Shown here piece after piece: positions 28,418 through 40,469 of a stretch of 64,000 bases of DNA (positions are counted from its first letter, which is position 1; each line of letters begins with the position of its first letter). Below the pieces are notes generated by a model. It saw only the letters and a list, made by a program, of their open reading frames with translations, was not told the DNA's origin and searched no databases. Source of the DNA: Gordionus sp. m RMFG-2023 (Eukaryota; Nematomorpha; Gordioida; Chordodea; Parachordodidae). The position numbers and the translations under genes are program-made. The DNA is taken from positions 40,091,366-40,155,365 of the forward strand of contig NC_088777.1 in the NCBI RefSeq assembly GCF_954871325.1, given 5' to 3'.

Positions 28418-28919
28418 AAATTAAAGACACCTATGTTATTTTAATATATCTATACATATTTAATACTATATGAACCATTTATAACGAAATATTATTTTAT
28501 CAATAACGATATACATAAAATTTATCTCATTTTTAATAACGTTCAGTCGAATAATTTATAAATAAAATGGTATATATAAGACGACATTAGTGTTTATAAT
28601 GTAATACAGGCTCCATTTTAATTAATATGGAGTAAAATGGAATTGATAATATTAAATAAATATTTACCAGGACAATTATATTGAGTTTGCTTATGCTGTA
28701 ATTAAACCTTTCAGAAGTAAAAATAATTTTGGCACTTATTTTATTTGGAACGACCTGCTATCCCTTTCTGGCCTCTATTAATTATATTTTATATTTACCT
28801 GGAGGGGGGGGGGGGTTTGCTGATTACACCCTCCATCTTATTTAGTTTATTTTTAAATAAATAATTTTATACTCACGCGATTTGTATTCGATTAAATTAT
28901 CTTATTACCCAACTCCACA
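28418..28919. other. Downstream of PCNA, no gene
   Basis: PCNA 3' UTR region and A+T-rich spacer with a G-tract near 28803. Its poly(A) site cannot be fixed by eye. Confidence 0.4.
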
Positions 28920-29470
28920 TATGTTCAGGTTGCGGTTCTGCAGTTTTGGGCAATGGTAGACATAGTCTTCATTGTCGCTCATGTAAAGGTCGAATTGTAA
29001 GACATAATCTATGCAATTCTATCATCATTAGAGCTCTTAGATCCGCTCAAATCCCCTCCACTCTTGAACCTTCTGGTCTTTTCAGATCTGATGGGAAACG
29101 GCCTGACGGAATATCGCAAATTCCTTGGAAGCGCGGTCAATTCCTGGTCTGGGACTACTCTTGCATTGATCTACTCGCTCCATCAAATCAAACACTTAAT
29201 ATACTTGAGAAAAGGGAGTCACTCAAAATAGCGAAATATTCTGAAATCTCTCAAGAATATATTTTCATCCCCATCATTTCCACTACCCTTACTACTTTTG
29301 GGAAATATGCCTTATCCTTTTTCAAGGAACTCGGCTCATCCGTCAACTAACCGATGAACCCTGCAAGGGCATCTTCTTAAGGCAAAGGTTCGCCATCGCA
29401 ATACACAAGGCTAATTATATTAACTTCATAGGCAGTCTCATTCCACAAGATGATCCATCTTAACCTCAAT
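28920..29470 (+). mobile_element. LINE fragment: restriction-like endonuclease end
   Basis: C-terminal piece of a non-LTR retrotransposon ORF. It shows the zinc-binding CSGCG...HSLHC run, IPSTLEPSGLFRSDGKRPDG, then QFLVWDYSCID, matching the R-PD-x-D pattern of restriction-like endonucleases in R2/Hero-type LINEs. A one-base frame change near 29350 precedes a tail reading FLRQRFAIAIHKAN, which ends at TAA near 29460. No reverse transcriptase precedes it, so the copy is strongly 5'-truncated, as is usual for LINEs. The same family is on the minus strand at 34410-36055. Confidence 0.75.
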
Positions 29471-30069
29471 ACTTTTTATAACACCGTCACAAACATATTC
29501 TCCAAATTATATACTTCCTTTTTTTTATTATTATAATACTAGATGTATAATCTTTTTAATGTTTTTTTCCCTAGAATTATATTTTACATATAATTTTTAA
29601 TATATATTTTTAAACCATGTTATCATTTAAAATTGAAAATTTGTTTTTTTAAATATATTTCATTTCCATATCTTCTATAATTTTATATATCATTAAAAAG
29701 AAAAATGTATTTTTATAAAGCGCCATCTTCCGGATAAATATTGTTTTATAAAATCATATTTTTAAAAAATAGTTGCAAGGTTTAAAAGTCTAAATAATTG
29801 ACAGAAATTCCTATTTCAGAAAGGTAGAAAACTTGAAGAAGTTGATTTTTTTTAGGTCCAGTCTATATTTTTAAAGTTTTGATCATTTATAAATCTAGAA
29901 TTCCATTTTTAGAATATGATCATTTAAAACTATTTTAAATAAGAAATTTTTAAAAAAATAAGAATCTTTTAAATGTATTCTTTTTAAGATTGTTTTGGGT
30001 TTATAATTGTTTTTAATGATAGCCCAGATTTTTATGAAATGTGTTTTGCGGTTCCATGACAATTCAGTG
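29471..30069. other. Spacer, no gene seen
   Basis: A+T-rich spacer with no recognised coding content. The minus-strand frame at 29895-30089 has no family motif. Confidence 0.45.
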
Positions 30070-30255
30070 AAACTTTTATCGCGAAACACTTTTATCGCGA
30101 ATGAATTTTATAGCAAAACTTTTATCGCGAATCCACATTAGCGAGTATTTTTCCGCGAAAACAATATCGCGAATTTTTTATAGCGAAATATCGCAAAACC
30201 TTTAAAGCGAATACATTAGAGCGAAAATTTTATAGCAAAGTCAATATCGCGAAGA
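30070..30255. repeat. Array of ~15-bp units with a CGCGAA core
   Basis: About a dozen units in which an invariant (C/A)GCGAA half alternates with a variable A+T half often ending TTTTAT. No inverted partner array is found nearby. The layout resembles the ends of the MULE at 37164-40465. Confidence 0.75.
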
Positions 30256-30314
30256 TTATTTTTTTTAAAATATATTTTTTTATTTATTATTTTTTTTAAA
30301 TTTAAAAAAAATCT

Positions 30315-30445
30315 TAAGTATATTTAAGAATTTAGAAAAAGAGTATATTTAAGAATTTAGAAAAAAAGAGTATATTTAAGAATTTAGAAAAAAAGAGTAT
30401 ATTTAAGAATTTAGAAAAAAAAGTATATTTAAGAATTTAATAAAA
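30315..30445. repeat. Tandem repeat, ~27-bp unit, about five copies
   Basis: Head-to-tail copies of GTATATTTAAGAATTTAGAA with an A-rich linker of variable length. Confidence 0.85.
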
Positions 30446-31214
30446 ATAGGTATACTAAATAATTAATCAATTTATTTGAATAAACATAACATATATACAA
30501 TGATAATATAGATATATATATTTTTAAGGAAAAACAAAAATAGTTCTATGTTATCCATAAAGAGGTAAAATGTTAAATTTAAAAAACTTTGATATTGTAT
30601 CAAAAAATTTCCTTCAAAATCCACACGATATTTATTTATCAAAAAAAAAATCTAAAAATATGCCAATTGAAAGAAAATGGTAACATTCAAAAATTTCTAC
30701 CAAAATCCAGACAATCTAAAATAAATAAAAAAAAATTATTAAAAATAAATATAAAAAAAATAATATATGAAAATTTCCCCATGATTTAATCTGTTACCAT
30801 TTTTTATTTATATTATTATGAAATGAAAAATGGATTTCTTTTATTTGATATCTTTTTAATAAAAAAAATGAAATGCTACTATTGTAATATTATTTTTGTT
30901 ACAATTTATTAGTGATTTTCACAGGCCCAAAATTTTAAGCAAAAAATATTTTTTGAAGTTCAAAAAGATTTTTAAACATATTTTGATAAAAATTTTAAAT
31001 CTTTTTTGAGGAATTCTTTTGTGAATTTTATAATAAATAAACAATCTTCTAGGTGAAATCTTTTATAGTTTTCTTTATCATTTTTGTAAAATTATCTATT
31101 TTTTAAGTATATTAAAAGAGGTGGGTTTTCTAAATAATATTTTTTAAAAATATTTTTATTTATTATCTTTATAAGGATAATAATTTAATCTGACAATTTT
31201 TATATTCGTTATTG

Positions 31215-31875
31215 AAGATGTTCCTTGGAAAAATGACAATTATCATAATCGGTATTTTTAAACATATTAGATTTTTTTACGGTAAAATATGTATTTTTAA
31301 CATGTAATTTTAATTAAGATGCACCATATAAAAGTGACAATTATCATAATCGTTATTTTTAAATTTTTTTGACGTAAATCGGTTAAATTAGTATTGTTAA
31401 CATGTATTAATAAAACATCAGTGAAGAGGTACCCTAGATAAGTGATAATTGTCATAATCCTTATTTTAAGTTTTTTGATGCAAATGGGTATAAATATAGA
31501 TTGTAAACTTGTTAAATTAAAATTTCATGAAGATGTACCACAGAAAAGTTATTGTAATAATAGTTATTTTTATACTTTTTTGACGTATATTGGCCAAAAT
31601 ATGCTAAAATAAAACTTCAGTGAAAATGTACACAAGATAAGTGACAATTGTCATAATCATTTTTAATTTTTTTGACGCAAATGGGCAAAAAAATAAATTG
31701 CTAACATGTTTAAATAAAACTTCAGTGAAGATGTACTCTAGATAAGTGACAATTGTTATTTTTAAATTTTTTTGAAGCAAATGGGCAAAAATAGAAATTG
31801 CTAACATGTTAAAATAAAATATCAATGAAGATGTACCATATAAAAGTGACAATTGTCATAATCGTTATTTTAAAA
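31215..31875. repeat. Minisatellite, ~103-bp unit, about seven copies
   Basis: The anchor GTGACAATTATCATAATCG (and variants) recurs near 31233, 31337, 31440, 31545, 31639, 31742 and 31845. Each unit also has a CAAATGGGCAAAAAT-like segment and AACTTCAGTGAAGATGTA. Short minus-strand frames here are repeat artefacts. Confidence 0.85.
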
Positions 31876-32139
31876 GTTTTTAAATTTATGAAGCAAATGG
31901 GCTAAAATATAAATTTAGGGTTGGGTGAGAATGTTCGATAAACTGCAAATTATTTTTATAGCTGAAATTTAATTAAAAATAACAAATACCATGATATCAT
32001 ATTATACTGTAATTTATCCATGGCAAGTAAGTATTCTGGTAAACACTCCTTATATTGACGATAAAAAATTTTCACCCTTGTAAATGACCTTCCTGACGAC
32101 ATACTATCAAATCCCATCATAGGTTCGGTAAACTCCTGA

Positions 32140-32480
32140 GAATCTGTTTTCAAATGAACAATTGAGAGTCGCTATAGATTTACTACGTCTAATCACACAA
32201 ATGTATTGATTGCAACACATTGGTCATCTCTAAGGGGAAGCATGGACTTAATTGTTTACATAGTCAAGGTCTACAACAACGCCATATCTCAATTAGTCTA
32301 ATAAGTTGGAGCCTAAAAATTTCACATCACAAACACTCTTGAACCTACCAATTTATCATCAGAGATATTCTGAGATCAGCAAGGTCAACAATCCCTTGAG
32401 AATCACGCAAATCTATTATTTGGGACTTCACTTATGTCCACTCTTTCCCATCAAATGAAAATTCTAATTTTACTAACCTC
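32140..32480 (+). mobile_element. LINE fragment, same restriction-endonuclease family, decayed
   Basis: Plus-strand frames hold NEQLRVAID, then KGKHGLNCLHSQG, matching the minus-strand element at 34410-36055 (DEQLRVAIGHR, KGKHGLNCIYSQG). Stops and frame changes are many and the endonuclease core is barely readable. Confidence 0.65.
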
Positions 32481-32624
32481 CAAAACAAGAAAAATATTTA
32501 AAATTATCAAACTACATGTTTAATTCAATCGTATTATTAAAAAACTAACATTTTTCTCCCTTTATATACAAATTTTAAAACTTGACTTCAAAAATCAACA
32601 TATTTACTAATGAACCAATACAGT

Positions 32625-33700
32625 TGCAATTTATTAGTATAAAACAAATTATTAAATAGAAGTCATGTGAGGATTCGTTTTATTAATATATTTTTCATTT
32701 TTTTAAATAAAAATCTCAATTTTATTTACTAATTGTGTAATATCAATAAAATATTTAATATTAAAAAAAATTAATTTAATAAACAAATATTTATTCCCAG
32801 ATTTTTGGTGGATCAATTTACCATGTTATAAGATTTATTGATCCAAAAATATCAAATTATTTAAACCAGGGTTTCGAACCGTTAAGTATAGCGGTTCGAT
32901 TCGTTTCGGTTTTAAAAAAATCTTATAAAGGTTTTGTTCCATTTCAATTTTGTTGTAGAAATTTATATCGGTTCGGTCTAGAATTTATAACGGGTCTTTT
33001 CGGTTAGACCCGGTTTTTATAAATTTGATTAGGTTTTAGAGAAAATTTTTTTTAATTTATATAATTCAATTTAACTATTAGCTATTAAATTGAATATATA
33101 AAATAAAAATAATAAACTTGGTATTTAATTAAATATAATTTAAGTATAAAAAAAATTTTAATTTGAAAATAAATCACGAATTTAAATTGTACCCAAAAAA
33201 AATTCAATTTATGTTAATAATTTAAAATTAATTTTTTAAAAAACCATCATGAACCGGTTTAAATTAATATTTATAACAGTTCGGTTCACTCTTTATATTT
33301 TCTTTATAACGATTCTTTTACGGCTCATTAAATTATAACGGTTCGTTCCGTTCGCGGTTAGGTTCGAAACCCTGATTTAAACATAATATGTATCTTTTAA
33401 CAATATAAATATTTTAAGGATTTTTAATAAATTTGTAAAATAAGTCTAAAGGAAAAAATATTTTTAGGACAATAATTATTTTCAAATAATATTGATAGGA
33501 AAATGTCAAATCTAGCATGAGACTTCCCTTTTGTTAATCACTTACCAATAATTCTAAGAAGTAATTTGATTTTTTTGGATCATCCGATTAAGATTTTGGC
33601 CAAAATATATGTAAGATTAGAGATAGAGGTCACCTTTTTGCCACCTATGCGCAAAATCTCCAGGCTTACATAAAATTCACATTTATTTAATTGATAAATT
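32625..33700. mobile_element. Internally deleted MULE derivative, interrupted by a hAT MITE
   Basis: The left part (32625-32866) matches the inner left terminal region of the MULE (from ACAGTTGCAATTTATTA near 37285 to GATCCAAAAA near 37613). The right part (33540-33700) matches its inner right region (AAGATTAGAGATAGAGGTCA, then ATGCGCAAAATCTCCAGGC). The transposase and the outer G/C-rich repeat arrays are missing. A 508-bp hAT MITE has inserted in the middle. Confidence 0.6.
32867..33374. mobile_element. hAT MITE, CAGGGTTTCGAACC ends
   Basis: A 508-bp element with inverted ends CAGGGTTTCGAACC and exact 8-bp duplications ATTTAAAC (32859-32866, 33375-33382). Subterminal regions repeat CGGTTCG words in both orientations. 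No coding content. Confidence 0.9.
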
Positions 33701-33824
33701 AAAATTACCAAGATTATTATAATTTGTAGATGTTAGATATAAAGATTCTTTTGAAAAATGTGCACTGCAGAAACAAGTATTTGATTGGTTTTAAATTCTC
33801 TTTTAATTTAATAGGTCCACTTAC

Positions 33825-34015
33825 TAGTGTTGTTAAAAAATCGATTCATGTCGATTTTAAAAAACGGCCCGATTAAGATTATAACCAAAATAACATTATG
33901 CAAGTCTAGAGAAGTACTTAGACATCTATTTACCAAATCTCTATAATTACCTAATATTATTTTAGCTAAAATCTTATTCCGGCATTCTGAAAAATCGGGC
34001 TTTTTAACAACACGA
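33825..34015. mobile_element. hAT-like MITE, TAGTGTTGTTAAA family
   Basis: A 191-bp element, ends TAGTGTTGTTAAAAA and (reversed) TCGTGTTGTTAAAAA. Flanking 8-mers CCACTTAC and CCACTTAT differ at one base. Confidence 0.85.
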
Positions 34016-34409
34016 CCACTTATTAAAAAGAACTTTAGTGTTAATTGGAAAAAAATTATTATTTTGATTCAAAGCCATATCCAATTCTTATAATAAAATA
34101 GTCAAGAATGAAAATAATAGAAAAACAAAAAATCAGAGATATTATGATTATATCTGCAAATTAATAGTAAAAAATATGTAAGTTAAAAAATAATAATGTT
34201 AATTAAAATTATAGAATTGTATTTTTACTCATGATATTATATATTGTAATTCAGATTTAACTTATTAAAAATTGTGAAAGGTTTAAAAAAATTTTAAAAT
34301 TTAAATATTAGTAAAAATAAAAAATATATAAACATCGTTATTTTTGCTGAACACTTTCATATTCTGTTGTAAATTTAACCATCCTTTTTGTTATATAAAA
34401 ATATACAAA

Positions 34410-36055
34410 TTTTTTTTTTTTTTTTTTTAGATACAACTATCATTTTATTTCCATTATATCAATAATAACTACATATATATCATACTAAATTAAAATAATA
34501 TAAAATAAATAAAATAAAATATTATATAAAAACCGAGGTGGGACTACAAGTTCCCAAAAAACATGTGTAGTTATATTTTAAAATTATGATTTGGAGGTTT
34601 TGTTTTAAGAAATAAGATTCTTTAGGTTCTGATGTAAGGGCTCTTATCTTATCCCCTATATTTTTTAAAAACTTTAAAGTTCCACTTGGCATATGTCCAA
34701 GGGAAGAGATGACAATCGGTGTAAAAATATAATTTGTGAATTTGGAATATTTCATTGTTTTTTTTTTCTCGGCTATATCAACCGGATTAGAATTTAAATT
34801 TTTTGGGAAAGAAGATACGCATGTGAAGTCCCAAATTAAGGATTTCCCTAAAGACCAAGGCACGGAAGTTAAACCATCTGGTCTTAAGCCATCATCTAAC
34901 GATAAATTTGTAGGCTCCAGGATGTTTGGTATTCGAGCCCTGGTAAGAGAACGGCTAATAGCTAAATTAATTTCTGCATGCCTTGCATGCCTGCCTTGAC
35001 TATATATACAATTTAGACCATGTTTCCCTTTGGAGTCAACTAATGTTTTACATTTGATGCATGTATGTGGTTGAACAATGTTACATCCAAGTCGATGGCC
35101 TATGGCAACTCTTAATTGTTCATCTGATAAGAGGTTACCTAGGTTACGACTTGGTAATGCTTCCAACCATTCATAGCCACTAGTACAGTCAGCATTCTGT
35201 AATAGTTGAATATACTCCAAAGGGGGGTTTGATGAGATTATTTTAAAAAAATTTTTAATTAAAGGTTCGAAAAGAGATTGGTGTGTTAAGATCGTGGGTA
35301 AGACAGCTTCAGGTGGAGCTAAAGATGTCCAGGCTGTCAAGGCTGAGTTTAAAAGGTTATCTTTAGGAGAGATAAAAGAAGATATCATGGCGTTATTCAT
35401 CAAACGCGATGCCAAAAATGAGGAAAGAGATAGAAGGTTTAAAGGATATAAATCTAAACCACCCATTTTCGAGGGTAATTGTGAGAAACCCCAATTAAAA
35501 TCTTCCAATTTAATATTTAAAATATTTTCTAATAAACTTCTAAAAAATTCATGAACACGATTAATAATTTCATTATTTAAAAAAAAGGAAGAAGATCTAA
35601 AAATATGTACTATCTTTGGTAAAAATAAATAATTTTTTAAAAGAAAAAAGCTCTGGTGTGAAGGAATTTCGTTTAAAATAGTTTCGAGTCCTGATAAGCC
35701 TTCGAAAAATTTTTCCACGAACACCTCACAGTTGGAAAAACTGCTTAAAGGTGAACCTAGAAGATTAATTTCACTTTTTTTGATGATTTTAAACCCTTGG
35801 ACTTTGAGAGTATTTGAATTTAAAAAGCATATTTCCGATTTAGCTTTATTTAGAGTAAGGCCTATGTTTAGAGAATTTTTCTCTATATAATCTATCGCTG
35901 CAAGAATATTTTTAGAAGGTCCGCAAATGGTACCATCATCTAGATACCATATGTTTAAATCTAAATTAAATGAGGATTTTAGACAATGAACTAGGTTATG
36001 TATACCTAAACTAAAGATCAGAGGGCCCAAAGGGTCTCCTTGTTGAATATATTAA
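34410..36055 (-). mobile_element. 5'-truncated LINE: reverse transcriptase plus restriction-like endonuclease
   Basis: An open frame of about 510 codons ending at 34522, followed by a 3' UTR and a poly(A) tail (poly-T 34410-34428 on the plus strand). Parts: RT motif QQGDPLGPLIFS at the truncated 5' edge, YLDDG (RT catalytic box) near residue 30, a thumb/linker region, DEQLRVAIGHRLGC, a CIKC...HGLNC zinc-binding run near residue 320, then RPDG and LIWDFTC of the endonuclease, and an AEKKKTMKYSKF tail. This order (RT, CCHC, restriction-like nuclease) is that of R2/NeSL/Hero-type elements; the exact clade is inference. Insertion stopped inside the RT domain, giving the 5' truncation. The remaining frame is open, so this is the youngest of four family copies in the window. 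Confidence 0.85.
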
Positions 36056-36539
36056 GGTGTCCGTGTTCACAACCTCCCTACATTGTTGGTCATTTTGTCC
36101 CTTAAAGTTTTTAAAAATACTCCATATTGCGAAATCTTTTTTGTTACTTTATTTTCTTATTATCTATTATTAATTATTTTAAAGATTGTTTAATATAATG
36201 TATATGTTAGCTTCAATATGTTATTTTCGGCAATGTGTACATCGCCTGATTTTTCGGCAATGTGTTATAGTGGTAGGCAGGGTGAATAAGTTATTTCGGC
36301 AATATGCACATTGCCTGGTTAAATCAGGCAATGTATTCTATTTTAAAAATTAAAAGATTTATTATTTATTTGATTTAATTTTTTATTTATAAATTTAATT
36401 TTATAATTTATAGATTTTGTTAGATATATTTTAAAGATCGTTAAAGGTTTTTTATCTTATAGTATTTTTTCGTAAGGTCTATAAGTCGAAAGCGCAAGGT
36501 CTATAAGTCGAAAGGCTACATGATACGAAAGACAAAATT

Positions 36540-36875
36540 ATTTTTTTACCTTTCCGGTTCGAAAACATTTTTGTCGTGAAAATATTCAGAAGGGAAAGGC
36601 TAACATCTTAATCGCAATTTCAAATATTATGGAAATCGCAAAAAATACATCTAAGTTTTTAGATAGGAAATTTAATTCTGAGTACAATGATACAATAATA
36701 TTTGAAATTACGATTAAGATGTTAGTCTTTTCCCCTGAATGTTTTTGCGACAAAAAAAATATTTTTCGAACTCGTTAATAATATTTGAAATTACGTTTTA
36801 AGATGTTGTTATTCCCTCTGAATGTTTTCGCGACAAACAAAAATTTTTCTAACCGGAAACGTAAAAAAAATATAT
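36540..36875. repeat. Fold-back element: one forward and two reverse copies of an ~80-bp module
   Basis: The module has GGTTCGAAAA, TTTTTGTCG(T/C)GAAAA, ATTCAGA, GGAAA, TAACATCTTAATCG and AATTTCAAATATTA in this order. It appears forward at about 36555-36640, then reverse at about 36697-36780 and 36780-36865. The transcript could form a long hairpin. Just left, AAGGTCTATAAGTCGAAAG is duplicated (36475-36515). Confidence 0.75.
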
Positions 36876-38029
36876 CATAAAATTTATATTTGTCAATTAC
36901 TTCATAATCCAGTACTTACAATATATTTATACTTACTATCAATTTATTTTTGTAAAAAACTTAAATAGAATAAAAATATAATTTTAAAATTTCCATTTTT
37001 TTAAAAGTGTATTCATATAAAATCAAACCAAATATAATTTAATTAAAAATTAAATTTAAAAATTAATATAATTAAATTAAAACCGCAAATTATATCAAAG
37101 AATAAATAAAAAAAATTGAATTAAAATTTTTATTTTTTAAATATATTATAATGTAATTTTATTGGTATCACGTCAATTCGGCGCGGAAAATTCGGCGCAC
37201 GACAATTCGGGCGGCGACAATTCAGCGCAGCGTTAATTTGGCGCGGCGACAATTCAGCTCAGCGTCAATTCGGCGCGTATCTATTACAGTTGCAATTTAT
37301 TATATATTACTTAGTGTAAAAAAATAAGGATGATTAAACAGAAATCATTTTGAATGTTGGTCCTATTAATTATTTCTTCATATTTATTTTTACAAAAATC
37401 TCAATTTTATTTACTAAATATGTAATATCAAAAAAAATTAACAACCAATATTTATACATATTTCTTTGGTTGACCAATTTACCACATAAGGTATGTTGAT
37501 TAGTAGTCGATGTAAGCCGAGATTATGGGCATATAAGAAAGAAGGAAAAAGAAAGGTTCGAATCTCTATCTCAAATCTTACATATTATTTTGGCTAGAAT
37601 ACCCAGCCATGATCCAAAAAAAATCAAATTAGGACTGACTCATTTTTTAGATTTATTAAAAATCCTTAAATTCTATTAATCCTTTTTAAAAAAATATTAT
37701 GCTTAGGCTAATTTTTTATATTATATAAATCAAAAATGAATTAACGCTCAATTTTTTAATTTATTTATAAAATGAACATAGAAAACATAAATATACTATA
37801 CAAAACATGCTATTAAAAAACATTATATTTGTAAATTAAAATTATAAGCGATCCCCCTTAAATAATCATTAATCTGGCGGTTTAAATAATCAGATACAAT
37901 TAATATAATATTTTTAGCTGTATTCCGATACACCTTTCTTAATCTCGGGGGTTGCGTGTCAAAAATAAATTGTTATTTTTGGGTTGACGAATGTTCTAAG
38001 CGTAAAGCATCTAAAAATTTCCAAATAGA

Positions 38030-39410
38030 GGGATGGTGCGATGATAGCAGAAATGAGAATGTTCTGTGCCAACATTTAAAAAATAATTGCAAAGTAATAA
38101 AAAATGATGTGTATTAATGATCAAAAAATAATAAATTTTTTTTAAATTACCTTCAACTGCATTATTTGTTTTTGGGATTCCCTTCAATGTAGCAACATAT
38201 TGATTCCAAAGGGGAATTGGAAACCTTGGTGCTTCTCTATCTCACGAAGAATTTTACCAATCCAATTCGCTTCATAGTATTAGTATGTAATAAGGTTATC
38301 TAAGACTCTTTCATTATCTTGATAAAAGGGTGTTTGTAAAAGTCCATAAAAGGCATCAAATACGTCTTCCATGGGAACAAATACAAGAGAGATGATTTGT
38401 CTAATTTTTATTGACCATTCGTTTCCTGTATCTCCATCTAAATAATATGCTAGCAACTCGCTCTCACTTTGTATATGTCTCCGAATCGCTTGGGTCATGT
38501 GAAAAAACACCCTCTTACAGTTATTGATGGAAATGAATGTGTAATGGCATTTATTTCTGCCTGCTCAAAATCGATCATTACCGATATAGGATTTAGATTA
38601 TTTTTTAATCTTTTTATCTCATCCAAAACCTTTATATATGTGATCTGGGTTTTATTTGGTAATAACGCAAAAATTGTGGGTACAATCGTTTTATGATATA
38701 GGACATGGAGGGTCCAAAGTTGGTGAAAAATTAAGGGGGTTGTCTTAAATGTTTTTATGATATAGGACATGAAGAGTCCAAAGTTGGTGAAAAATTAAGG
38801 GGGTTGTCTTAAATGTGCCATCTGCATACCAGTGACTGCTTTCCGCCATAATGTAAGGTTTTGGGCGGTGGTGAATATCAAAATTCTTGGCAGTTCCGGT
38901 TGCAAATACTTGCTGTCGGAATGGCAACCCTGAACATGTTATTCTATAGATATCGGGTAAATCAAGATCATAACTGTTCGTCGAGTTAGGTAATGGAGAA
39001 AACTGTAAGCGATCTAGCCAGCTGAATGGTCCGCTTTATTGACGCGATGGATGGAATGGCAGCATAAAGGAATGGGAACCCCCTGCTATTGCAATGCTTA
39101 TAATTTTTTGAGGTGTATCAGTCATCTCAATGGCACGTCTTTTAATATTATTTAAACATTCGGTTTTTAATATCTCACTACCATCTAACACATGATTATG
39201 ATTATCTATATGAAGAATTACTTGTTCATTTAATGTATGGCACTGGCACCGCCCTTTGCAATGGGTAGGTCTACCTTCCAATAATTTGTACGACTCAACA
39301 CATTTCCATATTATTTTTTGATTTATAGTTCTCTCTTTCCTGAATATGTATTGATCATGAACAAGTTGTTTTGACCCACGTTCATCACTTATAACATATT
39401 TTAAAGGCAT
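38030..39410 (-). pseudogene. MULE transposase with N-terminal FLYWCH-type zinc finger, disrupted
   Basis: Starts at ATG 39410 (MPLKYVISDERGSKQLV). A FLYWCH-like finger covers residues ~5-75 (IWKCVESYK, KGRCQCHT, HIDNHNHV). After a frame loss near 39036 comes AESSHWYADGTFKTTP (first catalytic Asp of the MULE domain), then ALLPNKTQITYIKVLDEIK, MIDFEQAEINAI (second catalytic residue area), and TVRGCFFTMTQAIRRHIQ. The downstream frame ends near 38280 and further pieces read KTNNAVEG and, past ~80 bp, WHRTFSFLLSSHHPSIWKFL, which in intact MULEs are adjacent (TNNxxEgWH). A 64-bp tandem duplication (copies starting 38701 and 38765) shifts the frame just after the first Asp. So the domain set is complete but the gene is dead. 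Confidence 0.85.
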
Positions 39411-39789
39411 TCTTAAAAATAAATGTATAAAAATTATAAATCATATACAGAGATAATATTAATATTTACCTTTATCAGGAATTTTTAATTTATAATGATT
39501 AAATTATGGAAAGAAATTATAAAGATTAAATTATGAAAGGAAAAGAAAAGAAAAAGAAAAAAAATAAAGTTTTTTTACTAACTGTTTAAAATGGAAGAAA
39601 GGACAAAATTTCAAGATAAAATATATTTCTTTTATTAATTTTTTGTCAATAGTTAGGCGGAAAAACTAAAGATAAGGAGATTTAGATTTTATGTTTTTTA
39701 GAATGTAAACTTTTATTTTTATTTGAGAAAAATAATGATTGAATTCTTTAAAATTGTTGAACAAAAAGAGAAAATCCCAAAATAAAATA

Positions 39790-40115
39790 TAATAATATTT
39801 ATTTTTTTGTTGTCTAAAAGTAGGCGTGAAAAGGGGATTTAAGATTTAACATAATTTTCGTTATTCTTATATTACTTATCAGGTGGGTATATTATTTTTT
39901 TAAACTTTTATAATTTTTTTTTTATTTATTGTCTAAAGTTAGGCGTGAAAAGGGGATTTAAGATTTAACATAATTTTCGTTATTCTTATATTACTTATCA
40001 GAGGGGTATATTATTTTTTTAAACTTTTATAATTTTATTTATTTTTTTTATTATCTAAAATTAGGAGTGAAAGGGGGATTTAAGATTTAACATTATAATA
40101 CTTATCAGGGGGGTA
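39790..40115. repeat. Tandem repeat, ~120-bp unit, three copies, inside the MULE
   Basis: Units contain TTAGGCGTGAAAAGGGGATT, TTAAGATTTAACAT, TTACTTATCAG and GGGTATATT. The second copy is nearly identical to the first and the third is shortened. Confidence 0.85.
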
Positions 40116-40469
40116 TATTGGGTCTATTTTTAATAAGATTGTAGCCAAAATAACATATAAGATTAGAGATAGAGGTCAAATCTGTCTTTTTCTCTCTTCC
40201 TTCTATGCGCAAAATCTCCAGGCTTACAGAATATTGGCTACTACATACCTTATAATGCGGTAAATTGGTGAATTAAAGAAATAGGTATAAATATTAGCTA
40301 TTTTTTTTCTATATTAAACATTTAGTAAATAAAATTGAGATTTTTGTAAAAATAAATTTTATAATAAGCAACTGTAATAGATACGCGCCGAATTGTCGCT
40401 CCGCTGAATTGTCGCCGCACCGAATTTTTCGCGCCGAATTTTCCGCGCCGAATTGACGTGGAACCCTAA

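Larger units (their letters stand above)
37164..40465 (-). mobile_element. MULE (Mutator-like) DNA transposon with long compound inverted repeats
   Basis: The outer 30 bp at both ends are identical in inverted orientation (CACGTCAATTCGGCGCGG...). They are followed by arrays of ~15-bp units of the type CGACAATTCGGCGC (left 37169-37275, right 40375-40460) and then ~250-350 bp of inverted A+T-rich sequence (from TATCTATTACAGTTGC inward). The minus-strand transposase lies between them. No clear 8-11-bp target duplication is seen; flanks are low-complexity. Total about 3.3 kb. Confidence 0.88.

Noticed and set aside
37500-37600. tRNA- or SINE-like GGTTCGAATCTC word
   Set aside because: Matches a T-arm B box but no acceptor stem, A box or cloverleaf can be drawn; it lies in the MULE terminal repeat.
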